From assembly GCA_965216425.1 (NCBI GenBank), contig CBDCFV010000005.1:620001-684000 (forward strand): DNA of 64,000 nt, read 5' to 3'. Positions within the stretch are counted from its first letter, which is position 1. Each line of letters begins with the position of its first letter. The translations under genes and the position numbers were made by a program. Below, one piece after another: positions 22,659 to 32,285 of the stretch. The DNA is from CBDCFV01 sp965216425. Its GTDB lineage: Bacteria > Chloroflexota > Dehalococcoidia > Lucifugimonadales > UBA3495. Under the pieces are notes generated by a model that did no database searches, was not told the DNA's origin, and worked only from the letters and a program-made list of their open reading frames with translations.

Positions 22659-24992
22659 ATGGTCGAAACGCACCCAAGGCAAACATATATCGGGCAATCG
22701 ATCATCCGAAAGGAAGACGCCCGGTTTCTTATGGGTAGAGCGGCTTTTGTGGACGACGTAACTCTACCCGGGATGCTCCACGCGGCTTTCCTCCGGAGTC
22801 CCCACGCCCACGCCAGGATCACCGGCATCGACGCGGCCAAGGCGTTAGCCATCCCCGGCGTGGCTGGCGTCTTCACATTTGAAGACTTTGCGGAGCAGGC
22901 TAAGCCCATTCCCGTCAGGCTGTACCAACTGCCCGGCTTGGAGCCTTTCCTGCAATACCCCTTGGCCCAGGACAAGGTGCGTTACGTCGGCGAGCCGGTA
23001 GCAATGGTAGTGGCCGAAAGCCGGTACTTGGCCGAGGACGCGGCGGAAGCCATCGACGTGACCTACGAGCTTCTGCCCGCCGTCGTTGACATAGAAGAAT
23101 CGCTGCGGGACGAAATTATCATTCACGAAGCGGCAGGGACCAACCGTTCGGCCCACTTCTCCGTGTCCACCGGAGACGTTGCAGAGGCCTTCCGCGACGC
23201 GGACTATACCCGGAAGGAACGGTTCAAGTCCCACCGGCACACCGGCAACCCGCTGGAGACCCGCGGCATGATAGCCGAGTACGACGCCGAAACGGGCCAC
23301 CTGACGGTTTGGGGAGAGACCAAGGTCCCCCACTTCAACCGCGAAGTGCTGTCATCGCTGCTGCAAATGCCCGTAGAAGAAATTCACTTCATCGAACAGG
23401 ACGTCGGCGGCGGCTTTGGCATCCGGGGAGAGTTCTACCCTGAAGATTTCGTGGTGCCCTTGGCCGCCATCAAGCTCGGCAAGCCGGTCAAGTGGATCGA
23501 AGACCGGCTGGAACACCTGATATCGGCCAACCACTCCAGGGACGTGCTCTGCGACATAGAAATCGCCGCCAAAAACGACGGTACCATCCTGGGCATACGG
23601 GCGCAGGTCTACGGCGACATGGGCGGCTACATTCGCACCCACGGCAGCTTGGTTCCTTCTTCCACCGCGGGCCTGCTTATGGGACCGTACAACGTCCCCG
23701 CTTACGAATGCGAGGTCAACTGCGTACTGACCAACAAGACCGGCGTCGGCACATTCCGCGCGCCGGGCCGGTACGAGTCGTGCTTTATCCGCGAACGTCT
23801 GCTGGACATGATGGCGGCGGACCTGGGCATCGACCCGGCGGAGTTGCGTCTCAGGAACTTCGTCCAACCTTCCCAGATGCCCTACAACGCCGGGCGCACC
23901 AGGGCCGAGGGCGACACCGTTTTCGACAGCGGCGATTACCCGCAGGGACTGAATGCGGCCTTGGAGCAAATCGGCTATTCAGAAATAAAAACGTCTCAAG
24001 GACTTCACGCCGACGGCAGGTATCAAGGCGTCGGCTTGGCATCCTACGTGAAGAACACCGGCCGGGGCCCCTATGAAGGAGCGCGGGTCGTCGTCAACCG
24101 GCAGGGCGAGGTGTCGGTTTACATGGGAATCACCACCATGGGCCAAGGACACGAGACCGCTATGGCCCAAGTCTGCGCCGACTCGTTGGGCGTTCCTATG
24201 GACGTTATCAGCATCTACCACGGCAACACCGACTACATTCCCTACGGCGGCGGGACCTACGGAAGCCGCGGCGCGGTAATGGGCGGGAACGCCGTGGTGC
24301 TGGCCTGCCGGGAGCTACAGGTCAAGGCATTGGAGCTGGCCAGTACCTACCTGGACACCGAGCCGGAGAATTTAGTGCTTCTAAGCGGATCCATTTACCG
24401 CAAGGGAGAAGACGGGTCCGCACCACTGATGACGCTGGGAGAGGTGGCCGGGCTGGCGCAACGCCCCGGCGAAGACAACGAAGACCCAGCCGGCCTTGAG
24501 ACCACCGAATACTTTGAAACTGAAGAGCTTACCTACAGCTACGGCAGCCACGTGGCCCACGTCGCGGTGGACCCGGAAACGGGGAAGGTCGACATTCTCC
24601 GCTACGTGGTCGTGGAGGACATCGGACGAGCCATCAACCCTTTGATGGTCCACGGGCAGGCCGTGGGGAGCGCCGTCCAAGGCATCGGGGCAACTATTCT
24701 TGAGCAGCTTGCCTACGACGACAACGGCCAATTGCTCGCCGGTAGTTTCATGGACTACCTGCTACCCACCAGCACCGACGCCCCGGACATAGAGAGCATC
24801 GTTCTGGAAGAGGCTCCATCACCCCTGAACCCGTTGGGGGTGAAGGGCGCCGGCGAGGGCGGCATCGTTGCCACCGGGGCCGCCTTGACCAATGCCGTGG
24901 TAAATGCGCTGTCGCCGTTGGGCATTCAGATAAACGAGCTTCCCTTGAGTCCCGACAGGATTATGGGGTTAATACGGGAACGACAAGGGTAA
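22659..24992 (+). CDS. molybdenum hydroxylase large subunit (CoxL/CutL, xanthine dehydrogenase family)
   Basis: This subunit of about 777 aa binds the molybdenum-cytosine-dinucleotide or molybdopterin cofactor. Landmarks are the N-terminal hammerhead domain (GQSIIRKEDARFLMGRA), EQDVGGGFGIRGEFYPED, the catalytic loop GTFRAPGRYES, and the C-terminal VKGAGEGGIVATG with the Glu that acts as base. It lacks the AYXCSFR loop of form I CO dehydrogenase. The start is GTG 22656 or ATG 22659; GAAAAGG precedes both. It is the last gene of the M-S-L operon. Likely reaction: hydroxylation of an aldehyde or N-heterocycle. Confidence 0.92.
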   Translation: MVETHPRQTYIGQSIIRKEDARFLMGRAAFVDDVTLPGMLHAAFLRSPHAHARITGIDAAKALAIPGVAGVFTFEDFAEQAKPIPVRLYQLPGLEPFLQYPLAQDKVRYVGEPVAMVVAESRYLAEDAAEAIDVTYELLPAVVDIEESLRDEIIIHEAAGTNRSAHFSVSTGDVAEAFRDADYTRKERFKSHRHTGNPLETRGMIAEYDAETGHLTVWGETKVPHFNREVLSSLLQMPVEEIHFIEQDVGGGFGIRGEFYPEDFVVPLAAIKLGKPVKWIEDRLEHLISANHSRDVLCDIEIAAKNDGTILGIRAQVYGDMGGYIRTHGSLVPSSTAGLLMGPYNVPAYECEVNCVLTNKTGVGTFRAPGRYESCFIRERLLDMMAADLGIDPAELRLRNFVQPSQMPYNAGRTRAEGDTVFDSGDYPQGLNAALEQIGYSEIKTSQGLHADGRYQGVGLASYVKNTGRGPYEGARVVVNRQGEVSVYMGITTMGQGHETAMAQVCADSLGVPMDVISIYHGNTDYIPYGGGTYGSRGAVMGGNAVVLACRELQVKALELASTYLDTEPENLVLLSGSIYRKGEDGSAPLMTLGEVAGLAQRPGEDNEDPAGLETTEYFETEELTYSYGSHVAHVAVDPETGKVDILRYVVVEDIGRAINPLMVHGQAVGSAVQGIGATILEQLAYDDNGQLLAGSFMDYLLPTSTDAPDIESIVLEEAPSPLNPLGVKGAGEGGIVATGAALTNAVVNALSPLGIQINELPLSPDRIMGLIRERQG

Positions 24993-25043
24993 CGATCGCC
25001 GCTGAAGGATAGGGCAGGGCAGAATAAAAATGCCTGCGCCCGG

Positions 25044-25295
25044 TTAGTTCACCAATGGGATGCGCGACAGCATATCCCGTATCCCTTCCATTAGCCCCTC
25101 AAGCCGCGCCTGCCGCTGCTCCAATACCGAGAAACGGGTTTCAAAGGTATCAAACCGCTGTTCCATACGCTGCTCTATGCGGACGCAACGTTGGTCTAAG
25201 GAATCGAGCCGCTTATGCGTCATTTGGAACATGAACACCATCAAACCGGCCAGCGCGACCCCGACGGTTATGATGGCTATCATGTCCGGCGTCAT
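25044..25295 (-). CDS. small membrane-anchored coiled-coil protein
   Basis: This 83-aa protein has one membrane segment (residues about 5-24, MIAIITVGVALAGLMVFMF) and then a long coiled coil (RLDSLDQRCVRIEQRMEQRF and onward), so it projects a helix from the membrane. It lies 23 bp downstream of the PEPCK-like gene on the same strand and may be co-transcribed. It looks like many small Chloroflexota or phage XhlA-like proteins, but no specific family is certain. Confidence 0.6.
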   Translation of the reverse strand: MTPDMIAIITVGVALAGLMVFMFQMTHKRLDSLDQRCVRIEQRMEQRFDTFETRFSVLEQRQARLEGLMEGIRDMLSRIPLVN

Positions 25296-25318
25296 TCTGC
25301 TTCAGTCTTCCTCAACCT

Positions 25319-27601
25319 TCAGCCTATCCCCAACCGCCCCAAATAACCCTCGCTTCCGGCGGGAATGACCAAGCCCTGCTCCACGCCGGAGCGGTACATA
25401 TTCCCCAGGGTTGCCAAGCGTGCGTCCGAAGGCCGCGTCCCTTCGTTAAGGTGGGCGTTCAAGTCCGACAGGCTGTTGTAGGCTTGGTCCACGTGCCAGT
25501 AGAAGGACAACAACCAAGCCAACTCCCTCTCGGCGGCCGGCGCGGGGATGTCTGATATGTCGAGGATCGCTTCCTCAACCTTGGTGTACCGCAGGATGCC
25601 GGCCTTGTCGGCGGCGTCCCGGCTGTAGTAGCGGCGGCGGCTCAGCTCCCGCATCCGCGAAACGTAGTCGTCTTCGCCGTATATATCTTTCGGTGACCAT
25701 TCTTTCCGCATGTCCAGCGCCACGTCCCCGTTGGGACCCACGATGGCAACGGCAATGTCCGACCCCAGCGCGTTGTCGTGCTCGAACACCACCGCTTCCC
25801 TCAGCAATGCCTCCTGGAGCATCAACGTCAGTTCCCTGGGAATCTTCCGATACCGGGCGCCGCTGGCCTCATCGTTGACGTCTGCCCCCACACCGCCGGT
25901 ATTGAAAACGTAGTACTCCTGGGCCATGCCGCCCTGGTCTATCTCTCGCAGGATGTGGTACAACAGGTTGGCGTTTTCGTCCTCCAGCCCGATGATGAAC
26001 GGGTCGGAGAAGTACTCCACGTATGGCCTGCCGATTGCGCCCACCGCCGCGCCCATTTGCACGGCCTCCCCATACATCAGCACCCTTATGTATTGCTCCA
26101 GGCTCAACTTCCGCAACGGAGGTATGATCGTGTTCTGGCGCATGACGGCTTGCCAGAAAATCCGGTCGGTGGTCTCCATTGGAACGTGGACCGAGTCTTT
26201 CAAACGGCCGTTGGTAATGGCCTCAATCAGGTGCTGGGCATTTTTCCTGTCGATCAACCGGGGCCGGGACAATGTGACCCGCATGTTGCGGACCGGGTTA
26301 AGCATATAATCGGGCACGCCGTCATCAATATTGACCGGCACGTTTTCCAGCGTTTCCTGGTCATTGGGAACGTCTTCGGTGCCTCGGATGGCTTGATAGG
26401 TAATAGGGTCCTCTTCCTGGTTCAACCCGAAGGGCATGGCGTAGAAGTTGTTCTCCGTGCCGTCGATTCCGTGGGTGATTCGTACCTTTTGGTTGTTGTG
26501 CTCAACCTCTATGGGCTCGGAGAGGGGTTGCAGTAACACGATGTCGTCGTTCATCGGGTACACGCCCTCTTCCTGGTCTTCTTTAAGGGAAAGGAGTTGG
26601 GCTAAATTGCTGTTGGCCAACTCTATCATTATGGTGAGGGTGCTCTTGCCATGGAGAGAAGGCCCCACCGTAATCAAAGCAGTATTCTTGGCTGCGCCCT
26701 CCAGGGTCTTTACCCTCGCCATGCTCAAAGCGGCTTGGATGGCCAGTCCTTTGGCCTGCTTTACCAGGAACATTGCGATGGACAGAGGGCCCATCTTGTG
26801 CTCGCCCACGTAGTCGAAACCCAAGTGCAGCGATAGCCCCTTGGTGGGCGCTTTGAAGACCAGCTTGGTCAGGCCGGACTCCTCGATCCGGGCCTTGAGA
26901 TCGTCGGACAAGTCCAGGTCTTCCAGCCAATTCGGGATGGTCACCTCGAGAATATCCGGTGTTGACGTGCGTTCATCCTCGGGGAGGTCGAACGTAAGTT
27001 GGCGCCACATGATGGGAATCTGCATGTAACGGGCGCCGAAGAGCAGTTGGCGCGCGTGGAAGGACCGGCCCGGCGCGTCACAAATTTGCCTGTCGGTCTG
27101 GATGATGGTCTGTCCCGAAGCGAACTGCTGCTTCATGTAATCGTTGATGCGTTCTAAGACTTCGGAAAATAGGGCTTGGTTAGTCTCGCTGAAGGACAGC
27201 GCATCCCGGTTTTGAACGAAATCATCGACGAAGTACTGGGTAAGGTCCGGGCGGCGGACGACCCCCAGTTGACTGAAAAACGCCAGCCCGCCGCTGTCCA
27301 GCCTGACTACCACTTCGGGCCACGCCCTTGTGGCCGCCCGACCTGCGGCATTGGCCTCCTCGGCCTCCCGGTCTATGGCGCTGGCTTCGGTGAATATGCG
27401 TTGCTGCGCCTCTTCCGGCATATCCTGAAGGACCGGCATGTGCTGGTAGAGCCATTCGATGGGAGGATTGAAAAACTGGCTCTCCGCCGGTTGCCCCTGT
27501 CTTGCCAGTCCTGCCAATTCGTCCAACGCCTTCAGGAAACCTGGGTTGACGGCCGGCGCGGCGAGGGGAGAGGGGGGTTGCTGTTGGCTATCCGAACTCA
27601 T
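25319..27601 (-). CDS. divergent PEP carboxykinase (ATP)-like protein
   Basis: This 760-aa protein is much longer than PEPCK (about 530 aa). The centre resembles ATP-dependent PEPCK: a region near 175-225 (SFHARQLLFGARYMQI, then PDILEVTIPNW) matches the pattern before the active site. A kinase-1a-like loop TVGPSLHGKSTLT lies at about 311-323, an acidic MNDDIVLL at about 350 (kinase-2 site), then ITYQAIRG, TLENV and NPVRNMRVTLSR. The canonical GxSGTGKTT is altered to GPSLHGKST. Extra N-terminal (about 130 aa) and C-terminal helical parts flank it. It could be a PEPCK-fold kinase with a new role. The similarity was judged by eye only. Confidence 0.6.
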   Translation of the reverse strand: MSSDSQQQPPSPLAAPAVNPGFLKALDELAGLARQGQPAESQFFNPPIEWLYQHMPVLQDMPEEAQQRIFTEASAIDREAEEANAAGRAATRAWPEVVVRLDSGGLAFFSQLGVVRRPDLTQYFVDDFVQNRDALSFSETNQALFSEVLERINDYMKQQFASGQTIIQTDRQICDAPGRSFHARQLLFGARYMQIPIMWRQLTFDLPEDERTSTPDILEVTIPNWLEDLDLSDDLKARIEESGLTKLVFKAPTKGLSLHLGFDYVGEHKMGPLSIAMFLVKQAKGLAIQAALSMARVKTLEGAAKNTALITVGPSLHGKSTLTIMIELANSNLAQLLSLKEDQEEGVYPMNDDIVLLQPLSEPIEVEHNNQKVRITHGIDGTENNFYAMPFGLNQEEDPITYQAIRGTEDVPNDQETLENVPVNIDDGVPDYMLNPVRNMRVTLSRPRLIDRKNAQHLIEAITNGRLKDSVHVPMETTDRIFWQAVMRQNTIIPPLRKLSLEQYIRVLMYGEAVQMGAAVGAIGRPYVEYFSDPFIIGLEDENANLLYHILREIDQGGMAQEYYVFNTGGVGADVNDEASGARYRKIPRELTLMLQEALLREAVVFEHDNALGSDIAVAIVGPNGDVALDMRKEWSPKDIYGEDDYVSRMRELSRRRYYSRDAADKAGILRYTKVEEAILDISDIPAPAAERELAWLLSFYWHVDQAYNSLSDLNAHLNEGTRPSDARLATLGNMYRSGVEQGLVIPAGSEGYLGRLGIG

Positions 27602-27920
27602 GCTGTTGTCCCCACTGGAAACCCCTATTTAATGCGGGGTGAGCTTGCCCGCGTGTGTATCGGGCACAGGACGCCTGTTCACGGCGGTCAGAGTATGCTA
27701 CATGGTAGCCGCTATCAAGTCAAAGCGCGACTCATTCCAACTAAGCCCATTTCCCTCCAAACCAAATGAGATTGGCCAGCCCCATGTGTGGAATTCGAGG
27801 CAGGGTGTTAAAATACCGCCAACCGGAAACTTAAAGAAAACTCTGCGCAATCTGGGCGCCCTCTGTATTAAACGGGCCTGTTGCGCCCAAAAAATTAGAC
27901 CGGAACAAGAGAGGTTAAGA
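27602..27920. other. divergent intergenic region
   Basis: This 319-bp gap lies between the PEPCK-like gene (minus) and the ThDP-enzyme gene (plus). The downstream frame is open back to 27639, but the translated part has no family similarity, and the ATG at 27921 with AGAGG upstream is the proper start. I see no clear promoter boxes or palindromes. Confidence 0.4.
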
Positions 27921-29522
27921 ATGACTCAAATGACCGGCGGTCAAGCCTTGATGAAGTCCCTCTATTTGGAGGGGGTACGGGTAATCTTCGGCCTGCCCGG
28001 AGTCCAGTTGTACCACGCCATGGACGCACTGTACGATGAACCCGGCATCCGGTTCATCACCACCAGGCACGAGCAGGCAACCACCTACATGGCCGACGGT
28101 TATTCCCGAGCCGGCGGCGGCATCGGCACGGCGCTGATGGTGCCTGGGCCGGGACTGCTGAACGCGGCTTCCGGCATCAGCACCGCCTACTCCGCATCCT
28201 CCCCGATACTGGTGGTGTCTGGGCAGGTGGAGCGCGACATGATAGGCGTGGACCGTGGAGTGCTGCACGAGGTCAACGACCAGCAGGACTGCATCCGCCC
28301 CATTACCAAGTGGGCCGAGCGCATTTTGGACCCGGCCAAGGTGCCCGACGTGGTGCACGAGGCTTTTTACCATCTGAAGACCGGGCGGCCCAGGCCGGTC
28401 GAGATAGAAATCCCGCCGGAAACCTTGGCCGACATGGCCGACGTAGAGTTGCGGGAACCGGAGGAATACCCTCAGCCGGGAGCGGACAGCCGGCAAATCG
28501 CCGAAGCCGCCAAAGTCCTGAAGGAAGCCGAGTCACCGATGATCCTCGTCGGGGGCGGTGTAATCTCCTCCGGGGCGTCCCGGGAACTCATCAGGGTCGC
28601 AGAATTCCTGCAAGCCCCGGTGTTGGCGACTGCCGAGGGGAGAGGCGCTATTTCCGACCATCATCCCCTGTCCTTGGGCGCAATGAGGCTGCGCAACGAC
28701 CCCTTCGGGCAGGACGACTACGGCCACGACGTGATTCTGGCCGTGGGCACCAGGATACAGAACCCCCAGTTCATCAACGGGCAGCGCGTAGTGCAGATCG
28801 ACATCGACCCCGAAGAACTGGGCCGCAACTACGACGACACCCTGGGCATCCAGGGCGACGCCCGGGTGACTCTGGCCGGGCTATACGACGCCCTGTCCTC
28901 TACCATGTCTGCCAAGCCCAGCCGCCAAGCGGAGATCGACAGGCTCAAGGTGACACGTACCCAAACAGAGCCCAGGGTAGAGCCACAGGACTCGTACCTC
29001 GATGCGGTCCGCAACGCCATGCCTGAAGACGGCATCCTCATCGCGGGCATGACTCAGATGGGCTACTACAGCCGCGCTTACTATCCGGTTTACGAACCCC
29101 GCACCTTCATTACATCGTCCTATTCCGGTAATCTTGGCTACGCGTACCCTGTTGCCTTGGGCGCCAAGGTAGCCCAGCCGGACAAGGCGGTGGTGGCCTT
29201 GTCCGGCGACGGCGGGTTCTTGTTCAATTCTCAGGAGATGGCTACGGCGGTCCAACACGGAATCAACGTGGTCGTCGTGGTGTTCAACGACAACGCCTAC
29301 GGCAACGTCCTGCGAGACCAAGTCACCCGGTTTGATGGCCGCTCCATAGGTGCGGAGCTTCACAACCCGGACTTTATCAAGCTGGCCGAAGCTTACGGCG
29401 TCAAGGGTATGAGGGCCAATGACTCGAAGGAGTTGGAGTCCAAGCTACGTGAAGCCCTGGAGCTGGACGCCCCGGTTTTGATAGAGGTGCCCGTCGGGAT
29501 GATGCCCACTCCGTTTACTTAA
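27921..29522 (+). CDS. thiamine diphosphate-dependent enzyme (acetolactate synthase/benzoylformate decarboxylase-like)
   Basis: This 533-aa protein has all three domains of the family. The N-terminal Pyr domain has catalytic Glu51 (TRHEQATTYMADGY) and VMVPGPGLLNA. The central domain has PMILVGGGVISSGAS. The C-terminal PP domain carries the ThDP motif from GDGGFLFNSQE to FNDNAYG. These enzymes decarboxylate or ligate 2-oxo acids; no regulatory subunit gene is adjacent, so biosynthetic acetolactate synthase is less likely than a catabolic decarboxylase, ligase or sulfoacetaldehyde-type enzyme. It lies between the PEPCK-like gene and a second CoxL. Confidence 0.88.
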   Translation: MTQMTGGQALMKSLYLEGVRVIFGLPGVQLYHAMDALYDEPGIRFITTRHEQATTYMADGYSRAGGGIGTALMVPGPGLLNAASGISTAYSASSPILVVSGQVERDMIGVDRGVLHEVNDQQDCIRPITKWAERILDPAKVPDVVHEAFYHLKTGRPRPVEIEIPPETLADMADVELREPEEYPQPGADSRQIAEAAKVLKEAESPMILVGGGVISSGASRELIRVAEFLQAPVLATAEGRGAISDHHPLSLGAMRLRNDPFGQDDYGHDVILAVGTRIQNPQFINGQRVVQIDIDPEELGRNYDDTLGIQGDARVTLAGLYDALSSTMSAKPSRQAEIDRLKVTRTQTEPRVEPQDSYLDAVRNAMPEDGILIAGMTQMGYYSRAYYPVYEPRTFITSSYSGNLGYAYPVALGAKVAQPDKAVVALSGDGGFLFNSQEMATAVQHGINVVVVVFNDNAYGNVLRDQVTRFDGRSIGAELHNPDFIKLAEAYGVKGMRANDSKELESKLREALELDAPVLIEVPVGMMPTPFT

Positions 29523-29616
29523 CCCGGTGTGGAACCGCCGACCAACCAGATTTCGTCATTCCCATGAAAATAGGTTTTTTCATGCCCCATAAGTGGCCCT
29601 CACAGGACCATCCGTC

Positions 29617-29636
29617 ATTCCCGCGAATGCGGGAAT
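29617..29636. repeat. dRS3-like palindrome
   Basis: ATTCCC-N8-GGGAAT, with GCGAATGC in the centre, lies in the gap between the ThDP and CoxL genes. A partial inverted partner (TTTCGCGGGGATGAC) follows at about 29690-29705. It is one of at least seven copies of this palindrome in the window. Confidence 0.75.
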
Positions 29637-29762
29637 CCACGGGCCTTGGATAATAGCAGTGCCCATCCTAGTTGGACTGTGGGGCCCTCTTTCGCGGGGA
29701 TGACGAGGAAATATCAACATAGCTTACAAACCGTTATTGATCGTTTTTGAAGGAGGAGCGAT

Positions 29763-32087
29763 ATGCTGGACTACAAGCCGAACCTAGTGCTTTCCACTCA
29801 AGAGTTCGACGTAGTGGGCACCCGTCCTATCCGCCATGACGGGCCGGACAAAGTTACGGGCCGCGCCCGTTACGGGGCCGACATCCAATTGCCCAACCTG
29901 TTATTCGGCAAGATGTTGCGCAGCCCTCATCCCCACGCCCGCATCCGGAACATCGACGCCAGCCGGGCGCTGGCCCTGCCGGGCGTAAAGGCAGTGATTA
30001 CCGCCGCAGACCTGCCGGAGGTGTCAGCGCAAGTTGCAGACTTGGAAGAGGGCGCCGCCGTGAACTACGGTTTCTACAGCCGCAACGTGATGGCGCGAGA
30101 GAAGGTCCTCTACCGGGGGCACGCTTTGGCCGCGGTTGCAGCGACCAGCGCCCATATTGCCGAGCAGGCCTTGTCGTTAATCGACGTTGACTATGAAGTG
30201 CTTGGGCCGGTGCTCAACGCCGACGATGCCATGAAAGACGACGCTCCCATCCTCCATGAAAGGCTGCTGACCTTGGCCGACCCGGCATTGCGCCCCGGGG
30301 GTTGGGGAGCGACAGACACCGAGAACGCCAGCAACGTGGCGAACCGCTTCCAGTTCACTATGGGAGACATAGAAAAGGGGTTCCAGGAAGCCGATGTCAT
30401 CGTCGATCGGGAGTTCCACACCAAGCCGGTGCACCAAGGGTACATCGAACCACACTCGGCCACTGCGCTATGGAGCACCGACGACTCCGTCACCATCTGG
30501 TGCAGCAGCCAAGGCCACTTCGCAGTGCGGGACCACACTTCCCTGATTCTCGGCGTCCCCGTTTCCCATGTGAAAATTGTACCCATGGAGATCGGCGGCG
30601 GTTTCGGCGGCAAGGGACAGGGCGGCGTGTACTTGGAACCCGTGGCAGCGGCGTTATCCCGCAAGACCGGCCAGCCGGTGAAGATAACCATGAACCGGAC
30701 CGAGGTGTTCGAGGGCACGGGCCCCACATCCGCCACTCACATCCGGGTCAAGATGGGCGCAACCAACGACGGCCGTATTACCGCCGCCGAGGCCAGGCTG
30801 GTCTACGAGGCCGGCGCCTTCCCAGGCTCCCCGGTGCCCTCGGGATGCCGCACTATGCTGGCCCCTTACAACATACCCAACGTCTACGTAGAGGGGCTGG
30901 ACGTCCTGGTCAACTCCCAGAAGGCCGCGGCGTACCGCGCACCCGGATCACCGCCGGCGGCTTTCGCGGCGGAGTCGGTTGTCGACGAGCTTTGCCAGAA
31001 ACTGGGCATAGACCCCATTGAGTTCAGGCTCCGCAACGCCTCCGAGGAAGGCACTCGGCAGGCCGCTGGCCCGGTGTTCCGCCGGATCGGTTTCGTCGAG
31101 ACTTTGCAGGCCGCGCAGCAGCATCCCCATGTCGCAACCGACTTGACCGGCCCCAACCGCGGCAGGGGCGTTGCCGCCGGCGCGTGGTTCAACGGCACCG
31201 GACCGGCCAGCGCAGTCGTCAGCGTCAACCCCGACGGCACCGTGAGCTTGGTGGAAGGGTCTCCAGACATCGGCGGCTCCCGCACCGCCATGGCCATGCA
31301 CGTCGCCGAGGTGTTGGGAATCCCGGTAGAGGAAGTAAAGCCCGCGGTGGTGGACACCGACTCCATCGGATATAGCTCCGGCGCAGGCGGCAGCGGCGTA
31401 ACTTTCAAAATGGGTACGGCTTGCTACTTGGCCGCTCAGGACGTCACCCGCCAGATGGTTGAGCGGGCCGCCAAGCAATGGGACGTGGACCCCGAATCCG
31501 TGGTCTACGATGCCGGCGTCGTTCAGCATAAAGAGGACCCGGAACTGAAGACGACCTTCAAGCAACTGGCCCGCCGCCTGAACGCCACCGGAGGCCCAAT
31601 CGTCGGCCGGGGCACCACCAACCCCGGAGGTGTCGGCAACGCTTTCGGGCTGCACATAGTGGACGTAGAAGTGGACCCCGACACCGGAAAGGTGGAAATC
31701 CTGCGCTACACTGCCCTCCAGGACTGCGGCAAGGCCATCCATCCCAGCTACGTGGAGGGCCAGATTCAAGGCGGCGCGGTCCAAGGAATCGGCTGGGCCT
31801 TGAACGAAGAGTACTTCGTCAACGACAACGGCCAGATGATGAACTCCAGCTTCCTGGACTACCGTATGCCCACCAGCCTGGACCTGCCGATGATCGACAC
31901 GGTCATCGTTGAAGTAGCTAACCCGGGCCACCCCTACGGCGTCCGCGGCACCGGCGAGGTGCCACTGGTGCCCCCCATGGCGGCCATCGCCAACGCCATC
32001 AGCAACGCCATCGGCGTCCGAATGACCAGCCTGCCCATGACGCCGGGTAGCGTGCTTGAGACGTTATGGGAGGGAGGAAACGCCTAG
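29763..32087 (+). CDS. molybdenum hydroxylase large subunit, stand-alone (CoxL-like)
   Basis: This 774-aa CoxL-family protein shows RPIRHDGPDKVTGRARYGAD at the N-terminus, MEIGGGFGGKGQGG, a catalytic loop AAAYRAPGSPPAA, and the C-terminal GVRGTGEVPLVPP with the catalytic Glu. AAGGAGGAGCG precedes the ATG. No FAD or Fe-S subunit lies beside it, so it must share the 21231-22614 subunits or use partners outside the window. It is followed by a terminator. Its active-site loop differs from the first large subunit (GTFRAPGRYES), suggesting a different substrate. Confidence 0.9.
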   Translation: MLDYKPNLVLSTQEFDVVGTRPIRHDGPDKVTGRARYGADIQLPNLLFGKMLRSPHPHARIRNIDASRALALPGVKAVITAADLPEVSAQVADLEEGAAVNYGFYSRNVMAREKVLYRGHALAAVAATSAHIAEQALSLIDVDYEVLGPVLNADDAMKDDAPILHERLLTLADPALRPGGWGATDTENASNVANRFQFTMGDIEKGFQEADVIVDREFHTKPVHQGYIEPHSATALWSTDDSVTIWCSSQGHFAVRDHTSLILGVPVSHVKIVPMEIGGGFGGKGQGGVYLEPVAAALSRKTGQPVKITMNRTEVFEGTGPTSATHIRVKMGATNDGRITAAEARLVYEAGAFPGSPVPSGCRTMLAPYNIPNVYVEGLDVLVNSQKAAAYRAPGSPPAAFAAESVVDELCQKLGIDPIEFRLRNASEEGTRQAAGPVFRRIGFVETLQAAQQHPHVATDLTGPNRGRGVAAGAWFNGTGPASAVVSVNPDGTVSLVEGSPDIGGSRTAMAMHVAEVLGIPVEEVKPAVVDTDSIGYSSGAGGSGVTFKMGTACYLAAQDVTRQMVERAAKQWDVDPESVVYDAGVVQHKEDPELKTTFKQLARRLNATGGPIVGRGTTNPGGVGNAFGLHIVDVEVDPDTGKVEILRYTALQDCGKAIHPSYVEGQIQGGAVQGIGWALNEEYFVNDNGQMMNSSFLDYRMPTSLDLPMIDTVIVEVANPGHPYGVRGTGEVPLVPPMAAIANAISNAIGVRMTSLPMTPGSVLETLWEGGNA

Positions 32088-32118
32088 CAGGACTGGCGTA
32101 AAACCACTACCGCGTCGT

Positions 32119-32168
32119 ACAGCGGGGCCTTGCTTCTCGTGCGGAGCCTGGCCCCGCTGTTTATTATG
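32119..32168 (+). terminator. probable rho-independent terminator after the lone CoxL
   Basis: ACAGCGGGGCC (32119-32129) pairs perfectly with GGCCCCGCTGT (32150-32160), with a 20-base loop, followed by TTATTATG. It lies 32 bp past the stop at 32087. The T-run is imperfect. Confidence 0.65.
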
Positions 32169-32285
32169 CTTGACCCGGTGCACTCTCGGAGTTTCTTTAC
32201 CCCAAGGACCGTGAGTCCATTGAGACCGGCGATGTCACACACCCGCTCTTCAAACGTCAGTGCAACGGGCCCGGCGATCATACCC

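Noticed and set aside
22659..24992. Form I CO dehydrogenase
   Set aside because: The catalytic loop is GTFRAPGRYES and not AYXCSFR, so CO oxidation is not supported.
32084..32281. 65-codon minus-strand frame after the lone CoxL
   Set aside because: It overlaps the predicted terminator hairpin, has no ribosome site, and shows no family signal.
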